Shown here: positions 6,980 through 11,073 of the stretch, piece by piece
Position numbering within the stretch: the first letter of the stretch is position 1
Layout: each line of letters opens with the position of its first letter
NCBI GenBank assembly: GCA_015233515.1
Contig: JADFXS010000042.1
Location: forward strand, 1-11,073
From: Deltaproteobacteria bacterium
GTDB lineage: Bacteria > Desulfobacterota > Desulfarculia > Adiutricales > JAGVGV01
DNA: 11,073 bases
Direction of reading: 5' to 3'
Notes under the pieces: generated by a model
What the model was told of the DNA's origin: nothing
Database searches by the model: none
The model's input: the letters and a program-made list of their open reading frames with translations, nothing else
Position numbers and translations under genes: made by a program

Positions 6980-7016
6980 CGGGCAGTTGGCGGGAAAGTC
7001 CGGGAACAGCCGGGAA
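6980..7016. promoter_or_regulatory. Helically phased CGGGAA repeats, candidate operator or RNA-binding array
   Basis: CGGGAA starts at 6991, 7001 and 7011, an exact 10-base period, with a related CGGGCA at 6980. Spacing of one helical turn suggests sites on one face of the DNA. As RNA, each copy presents a GGA, the core of CsrA/RsmA sites, which is an alternative reading. The array lies just after leader copy A and about 170 bases before the promoter-like TATAAT at 7182. Confidence 0.4.
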
Positions 7017-7055
7017 TTCGCAATTGAATTTGCTAATTTAATATGGTAGATACCA

Positions 7056-7082
7056 GTTTCATCAAGAATATCTTGATGGAAT
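7056..7082. promoter_or_regulatory. Dyad (8 perfect base pairs, extendable)
   Basis: CATCAAGA (7060-7067) and TCTTGATG (7071-7078) flank a three-base ATA centre. Including wobble pairs the symmetry extends out to 7056-7082. There is no T-tract after it, so a terminator is unlikely. An operator for a dimeric regulator of the vgrG promoter, or a leader hairpin, fits better. Confidence 0.4.
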
Positions 7083-7156
7083 CTCGTTGAAAAACAGAAC
7101 CGGAATTTATCACAAGGCGGTTTCCAACGCCGGCGGCGCACCGATCCTTGTAATAG

Positions 7157-7187
7157 TTTACGCTATTGGACTTGGGGCCTGTATAAT
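7157..7187 (+). promoter_or_regulatory. Candidate vgrG-proximal promoter
   Basis: A perfect TATAAT (7182-7187) is preceded by TTTACG (7157-7162, four of six) at a 19-base spacing, which is long. It would give a leader of about 70 bases before the VgrG start. Confidence 0.35.
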
Positions 7188-7228
7188 TTCGTCGGCAACC
7201 GGAAACCATATCCTAAATTTTTAAGAGC

Positions 7229-7258
7229 GCGGTTCTTTTAGCCACCGCCCCCGAGGTG
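7229..7258 (+). promoter_or_regulatory. VgrG ribosome binding site with adjoining hairpin
   Basis: GAGGTGAT (7253-7260) is a near-complete anti-16S match two bases before ATG 7263 (GAGG core six bases from it), which fixes the VgrG start. A GCGGT (7229-7233) and ACCGC (7244-7248) stem lies just upstream and leaves the site open. Confidence 0.65.
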
Positions 7259-7262
7259 ATTC

Positions 7263-9569
7263 ATGGAATTGTCGACTGCTAAAAAATTCAGCTTCGTCTC
7301 CCATAAACTACCCGTGGACACTTTCGCGGTGGTCCAGTTCGAAGGAACTGAAGGGCTGTTTACCAGCTATCGCTTCGAAATAGACCTGGTCTCCACGGAT
7401 GGCGACATCGATCTGGAGGCGATACTGGGGCAAACGGCGGCCTTCACTATTTACGGAAAGGATGCCGATAAACCTTTTCATGGAATTGTGGCCGAGTTCG
7501 AACAACACCACTCTTTTCAAGGATTTTTTTTCTACCGGGCCGTTCTCGTTCCCAAATTCCACCTCGTGGGCCTGACCTACAACAACCAGGTCTTCCTGGA
7601 CATGTCTTTTCCGGAAATACTGAAACAATGCCTTATGGACAGCGGCTTGAACCAGAACGACTTCGAACTCCGACTGCAAAAAGACTACCCCCGGAAAGAA
7701 TACACCTGCCAATATAACGAGAAACACTTGACTTTCATTTCCCGATGGATGGAACACCTGGGCATTTATTACTATTTTGAACAGACGGATTCCGGAGACA
7801 AGGTCATCGTCACCGATTCCGAGGTAGCCCATACTCCCATGCCGGAAGGCCCGGCGGTCACTTATTTTCCGCTTACCGGCCTGGACCCCCAGGAAGAAGG
7901 CGTCTATTCTTTTATCTGCCGCCAGCGCATGCTCCCTAAAAGCCTTAAACTAAAGGATTACAACTATGCACGCCCTTCCCTGGAAATCATCGGCGAAGCG
8001 GACGTCCTGGCCCACGGGCAGGGGGAGATTTTCTCCTATGGCGAACATTTCCTTACTCCGGAGGAAGCCGAGTCCACGGCCAAAATTCGGGCGGAAATGT
8101 TCAAATGTCTGGAAAAACAATTCATCGGCGAAAGCAACACCCCGGTTCTTCGTCCGGGCTATGTTTTCGAATTGAAACAGCATTATCGAGCCGGATTCAA
8201 CCAAAAATACCTGACCACCCAACTGCATCATCAGGGCAGCCAAGCCGCCGCTTTCACCTTCGACTTCAAGAAAATCTTTCCCGAATCCGAAGATCGGCCG
8301 TTTTATCGGAACAATTTCACCGCCATCCCCAAGAACGTTCAATTCCGTCCTTATCTGACCATAAAACCGCAGAAGATACACGGGTCCATGACCGCCGAAA
8401 TAGATGCCGCCGGCACCGGCCAGTACGCCGAACTGGACGATAAGGGCCGCTACAAGGTCATCCTGCCCTTTGATCTTTCCGGCCGCAAGGGAGGCAAGGC
8501 TTCGACATATTTACGCCTGGCCCAACCATTCGCCGGCCCGGCCGAGGGCTTTCATTTTCCCTTACGCAAGGGAACCGAGGTGCTCTTGACTTTTATCGAC
8601 GGCGATCCGGACCGTCCGGTCATCTCCGGGGCCGTGCCCAATGCCCAGACCCCAAGTCCGGTCCAGAAGGCCAACCAGACCTCCAATGTCATAAAGACTT
8701 CCGGTAATAACACGGTGACTATTGAAGACTTGGCGGAAAATCAGCGAATTCACCTCCAACAAGCCTGCGGCAACGAAATTATTTTACAGACCAAGGGCCG
8801 GGAAGGCGAAGTTTGTATCCGCAGTTTCGCCGGTAACGAAATCCTGATGCGCGGCTATGGGAAGGATGAAAAAATCGTCATTACCGACCATAGCGGCAAC
8901 AAGATCACCATGCAGGGAATAGAAGGAAACGAGTTCATCGACATAGTGGATCATGGCGGAAACAATATCCGGATGCAAGGCAAGAAAGGCGCGGAACAGA
9001 TCAAAATCGAAGACAAAAGCGGCAATTTTATCCTCATGAACGGCGCGGACGGTGATAACAAGGGCATTACCATCAAGGACAGTTTCGGGAACGAAATCGC
9101 CACCAACGTAAAAAAAGAAACCTTGACCCTGACTTCACCGAAACCCGACAATAAACTAAATTCCAGGGCACAAATCACTTTGGGTGGGACTGGGAGTTAT
9201 AAACTGGTATCCGACATCCAGTCATCCAAGATCAAGGGAGACAGCGATACCGTCACCATGGGCGCCACTTCAAATACTCATTTAGGCGCCAGCAGTACTG
9301 TTTTCGTAGGCGCCAAAAGTACTATCGCCGCCTCCGAAAATTTTGCTTTTGACATCGGTTTGTCGCAAAGGATTTCCCTGGTTCTGGCCTGCACTGTTAA
9401 TTTCGTCAATGTAACCGCCACTCTTACCAATGTTGCGGCTACCGCGGCAAACTGTTCATATACGGGTCTTGGGATAAATGTCTCCACTATAACAATAAGA
9501 AACGATCAGACAAAAATGGAGAATGGCAAGTTAAAATTATCAAAATTCGACCTTATAACGCTTTGTTAA
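7263..9569 (+). CDS. vgrG: Type VI secretion system tip protein VgrG
   Basis: A 768-residue VgrG, the trimeric needle tip of the T6SS that sits on the Hcp tube and carries effectors into target cells. The gp27-like base covers about residues 8-345 (VVQFEGTEGLFTSYRFEIDL, YRAVLVP, MSFPEILKQCL, RWMEHLGIYYYFE). An OB-fold gp5-like domain follows at about 390-460 (DDKGRYKVILPFDL, YLRLAQPFAG, GTEVLLTFIDGDPDRPVISG). Residues 503-608 are five tandem repeats beginning GN with a 21-residue period, the beta-helical spike shaft. The rest (about 620-768) is a Ser/Thr/Ala/Val-rich extension with MGATS, LGASS and VGAKS steps and no recognisable toxin or PAAR domain, so effectors are probably carried as separate proteins. 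A strong ribosome site sets the start. A terminator follows at once, so the downstream DUF2169 gene is likely transcribed from its own leader. Confidence 0.95.
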   Translation: MELSTAKKFSFVSHKLPVDTFAVVQFEGTEGLFTSYRFEIDLVSTDGDIDLEAILGQTAAFTIYGKDADKPFHGIVAEFEQHHSFQGFFFYRAVLVPKFHLVGLTYNNQVFLDMSFPEILKQCLMDSGLNQNDFELRLQKDYPRKEYTCQYNEKHLTFISRWMEHLGIYYYFEQTDSGDKVIVTDSEVAHTPMPEGPAVTYFPLTGLDPQEEGVYSFICRQRMLPKSLKLKDYNYARPSLEIIGEADVLAHGQGEIFSYGEHFLTPEEAESTAKIRAEMFKCLEKQFIGESNTPVLRPGYVFELKQHYRAGFNQKYLTTQLHHQGSQAAAFTFDFKKIFPESEDRPFYRNNFTAIPKNVQFRPYLTIKPQKIHGSMTAEIDAAGTGQYAELDDKGRYKVILPFDLSGRKGGKASTYLRLAQPFAGPAEGFHFPLRKGTEVLLTFIDGDPDRPVISGAVPNAQTPSPVQKANQTSNVIKTSGNNTVTIEDLAENQRIHLQQACGNEIILQTKGREGEVCIRSFAGNEILMRGYGKDEKIVITDHSGNKITMQGIEGNEFIDIVDHGGNNIRMQGKKGAEQIKIEDKSGNFILMNGADGDNKGITIKDSFGNEIATNVKKETLTLTSPKPDNKLNSRAQITLGGTGSYKLVSDIQSSKIKGDSDTVTMGATSNTHLGASSTVFVGAKSTIAASENFAFDIGLSQRISLVLACTVNFVNVTATLTNVAATAANCSYTGLGINVSTITIRNDQTKMENGKLKLSKFDLITLC
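8769..9086 (+). repeat. Five tandem 21-residue beta-helix repeats in VgrG
   Basis: The dipeptide GN recurs at residues 503, 524, 545, 566, 587 and 609, giving periods of 21, 21, 21, 21 and 22. Each unit has the form GN-x-I-x-M, then a polar turn, then an I-x-I-x-D-x-S-like strand. The repeats are diverged at DNA level, so this is an old protein repeat, not a recent DNA duplication. Confidence 0.8.
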
Positions 9570-9597
9570 GCCCCTTTCCAGGACCGGGGCAATTTTA
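9570..9597 (+). terminator. Intrinsic terminator after vgrG
   Basis: GCCCC (9570-9574) pairs with GGGGC (9586-9590), starting directly after the VgrG stop codon, and is followed by an AATTTTAT tail. The stem is short and the T-run modest, so read-through is possible. Confidence 0.6.
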
Positions 9598-9663
9598 TAT
9601 CGTTTAAATACACCGAGGCGATTGCGTAATTAGGAATTTCACCCTGATCGAAGACAGCTAGAC

Positions 9664-9739
9664 TTTGAAGCCAATAGCCGCCCTATCCGCGATTTGATGG
9701 TGGATTTAGGGCCGGCTGTAGTCTTGCAGGGGCTTCAAA
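9664..9739 (+). other. Nested stem-loop in the leader of the DUF2169 gene
   Basis: An outer perfect nine-base pairing, TTTGAAGCC (9664-9672) with GGCTTCAAA (9731-9739), encloses a second long stem, AGCCGCCCTA with TAGGGCCGGCT (ten pairs, one bulged base; about 9676-9718). Two nested stems of this length in a non-coding gap suggest a folded RNA or a transcription attenuator. No T-tract follows. Its right arm ends exactly where leader copy B begins. Confidence 0.5.
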
Positions 9740-9859
9740 ATTGAATCTCCCCGCAACGCGCCGCGAGGAATTTTCAACATGTCGGGACGAACGCATATAT
9801 TTTTTTTGCTCGCTAACCCATCGGCAAACTACGGGGAATACTCCGGCCCGCATGTTCAA
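9739..9859 (+). repeat. 121-base leader element, copy B (upstream of the DUF2169 gene)
   Basis: This is the partner of 6858-6978 with identical length. Conserved blocks are AATTGAA, ACATGT, ACGAACG, GCTAACC, CGGCAAACTAC and GCATGTTCAA. In this copy AACATG pairs with CATGTT to close the element, and CGGGG-AATA-CTCCG forms a hairpin near the place of the GGGC/GCCC hairpin of copy A. TTCAAC (9773-9778) and TATATT (9796-9801) are 17 bases apart, at nearly the same offsets as the hexamers of copy A. It lies 97 bases before the DUF2169 start. A GGCCGGAGA/TCTC-CGGCC hairpin follows at 9875-9898. Confidence 0.7.
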
Positions 9860-9931
9860 TCTGACCAAGAGCCGGGCCGGAGAGACGGTCTCGCGGCCGC
9901 TTCTACTACCCGACGGACTACCCTAAACAAT

Positions 9932-9952
9932 CCGCGCCAGGCGCGGGGGTGG
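9932..9952 (+). promoter_or_regulatory. Hairpin abutting the DUF2169-gene ribosome binding site
   Basis: CCGCGCC (9932-9938) and GGCGCGG (9940-9946) are perfect inverted arms around one base; allowing a five-base loop, five pairs form. The arm runs into the purine-rich site GGGGGTGG (9945-9952), four bases before ATG 9957. The hairpin could restrict ribosome access. Confidence 0.45.
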
Positions 9953-9956
9953 ACCC

Positions 9957-11073
9957 ATGAACATCATTAAAACCCAAAAACAAGGACTGTTATTCAGGAC
10001 CTTCGAAAGTGACGGGCGACACCTCCTCGCGGTGAGCGCGCTCCACTTTTTTTCTTTCAATAGCGGATCATTGGCCGCTGAAACCGCCCTCTGGCCCTTT
10101 CTGGCCGAACAATTGGGAAAAGAGGCGATCTTTGATCTCGGTATGCCCAAACCTCGAGCCGAAGGGCTGGTCATGGGCAAATGCTTCGCCCCCGGCGGCC
10201 GACCGGCCCAGGCTTGCACCGTGGAATTTAAGTTGGGGCCGGTGACCAAACAGCTTTACGTCCTTGGCAATCGTTTTTGGGAAACCGTCTCGGGAGTGAA
10301 AAAAATTTCCCGGGCAGAGACCTTCACGGTCATGGACCTGGGTTGGAAAAACGCCTTCGGCGGTCCGGATTACCCACAAAACCCCTGGGGTAAATCCCAT
10401 CGCCCCATCATATTAAACGATGGTCGGGAGATACACCCTCTGCCCAACATCGAACACCCGGAAAACCTCATCGGTTCTCCCGATGACCGACCCGTGCCCG
10501 CCGGATTCGGTCCCTTGGACCTGACCTGGCCCCAACGTCTCTCCAAGGCCGGAACCTATGACCACCAATGGCTTCGAGAAAGTTTTCCCGGGCCGGCTCG
10601 AGACATGGACTGGACGTTTTTCAACGCCGCGCCGCCCGATCAGTGGCTGAAAGGCTATCTTCAGGGCAATGAACCTTTCCGCTTCGCCAACATGCATCCC
10701 AACCATCCGGTGATAGAAGGCCGGCTGCCGGGATTCCGGAGCAGGGTTTTCATCAATCAAAAGACAGCCGAGGGCGAGGTGCTCCGGGAAGTCGCCATGC
10801 GGGCGGAAACGGCCTGGTTTTTTCCCCATGAAGAAAAAGGCGTGCTGATCCACCGGGGAACCATCGAGATCAAAACCGACGACGCCGAGGATGTTTTGCA
10901 TCTGATGGCCGGTTATGAGAAATTAGAAGAGGAACCGCTCTCCCTGGATCACTATAAAGCCGAATTCGTCAGACGCTCCGACCCGGAAAAAAAGCATCTG
11001 TTCATTCTCCGTGAGCAGGGCCTGGTGCCCGAATCCGAGATGGCGGCCCGGGCCGGGGAGGATCAGGCCGCCG
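9957..11073 (+). CDS. DUF2169 domain protein, T6SS effector-loading adaptor candidate (3' truncated by window)
   Basis: An open frame of 372 codons with no stop before the window end. The sequence carries the DUF2169 signature blocks in order: YVLGNRFWE (101-109), NAFGGPDYPQNPWGK (132-146), LPNIEHPE (162-169), RPVPAGFGPLDLTWPQR (178-194), GTYDHQW (199-205), DWTFFNAAPPDQW (218-230) and LPGF (257-260). DUF2169 proteins are commonly encoded beside vgrG and are thought to help load T6SS effectors onto the spike; some are fused to pentapeptide repeats or toxins further on. What follows residue 372 here cannot be seen. The start ATG has a GGGGGTGG site. The gene lies 387 bases after vgrG on the same strand, behind its own structured leader. 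Confidence 0.9.
   Translation, partial: MNIIKTQKQGLLFRTFESDGRHLLAVSALHFFSFNSGSLAAETALWPFLAEQLGKEAIFDLGMPKPRAEGLVMGKCFAPGGRPAQACTVEFKLGPVTKQLYVLGNRFWETVSGVKKISRAETFTVMDLGWKNAFGGPDYPQNPWGKSHRPIILNDGREIHPLPNIEHPENLIGSPDDRPVPAGFGPLDLTWPQRLSKAGTYDHQWLRESFPGPARDMDWTFFNAAPPDQWLKGYLQGNEPFRFANMHPNHPVIEGRLPGFRSRVFINQKTAEGEVLREVAMRAETAWFFPHEEKGVLIHRGTIEIKTDDAEDVLHLMAGYEKLEEEPLSLDHYKAEFVRRSDPEKKHLFILREQGLVPESEMAARAGEDQAA

Noticed and set aside
6991..7003. GGGAAAGTCCGGG resembling the conserved GGAAAGUCCGGG of RNase P RNA
   Set aside because: No matching 3' conserved segment or RNase P helices follow in the 260 bases before vgrG; it is explained by the phased CGGGAA repeats.

Overview
This window looks like part of a draft contig from an anaerobic bacterium, most plausibly Desulfobacterota (former Deltaproteobacteria) or a relative. 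That placement is an inference from gene content only: a tungsten-type aldehyde:ferredoxin oxidoreductase (AOR), an acetate kinase/PduL fusion and a type VI secretion (T6SS) spike cluster, on moderately GC-rich DNA. No rRNA, tRNA, CRISPR array or intact insertion sequence was seen.

Layout. (1) Positions 1-1957, plus strand: the 3' part of one MacB/FtsX-type ABC permease and a complete second one. The first 55 bases are an exact reverse complement of 4034-4088, so the left edge is probably a chimeric contig end that cuts off the first permease. (2) Positions 2085-6297, minus strand: a tightly coupled two-gene operon. An AOR-family enzyme is followed, one nucleotide after its stop, by a 777-residue fusion of a cyclic-nucleotide-binding-like domain, acetate kinase (AckA) and a PduL phosphotransacylase. 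A strong hairpin at 2044-2071 separates the two convergent units. (3) Positions 6298-7262: a 965-base divergent intergenic region holding a GC-rich structured block, promoter-like sequences, three CGGGAA repeats on a 10-base period, a dyad, and copy A of a 121-base leader element. (4) Positions 7263-9569, plus strand: a T6SS VgrG spike with a beta-helix of five 21-residue repeats, then a terminator. (5) Positions 9570-9956: a second structured leader with a nested stem-loop and copy B of the same 121-base element. (6) Positions 9957 to the window end: a DUF2169-family T6SS protein that runs off the edge.

How the parts may work together. The operon could link aldehyde/carboxylate redox chemistry with reduced ferredoxin (AOR) to carboxylate/acyl-phosphate/acyl-CoA interconversion (AckA plus PduL in one chain). 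It could run towards acyl-CoA, or towards acid plus ATP and then aldehyde. The VgrG-DUF2169 pair resembles the front of an orphan T6SS effector-delivery cluster whose cargo would lie beyond 11073. The shared 121-base leader in front of two unrelated T6SS genes is the most unexpected signal here and may be an undescribed promoter or RNA regulatory element coordinating them.
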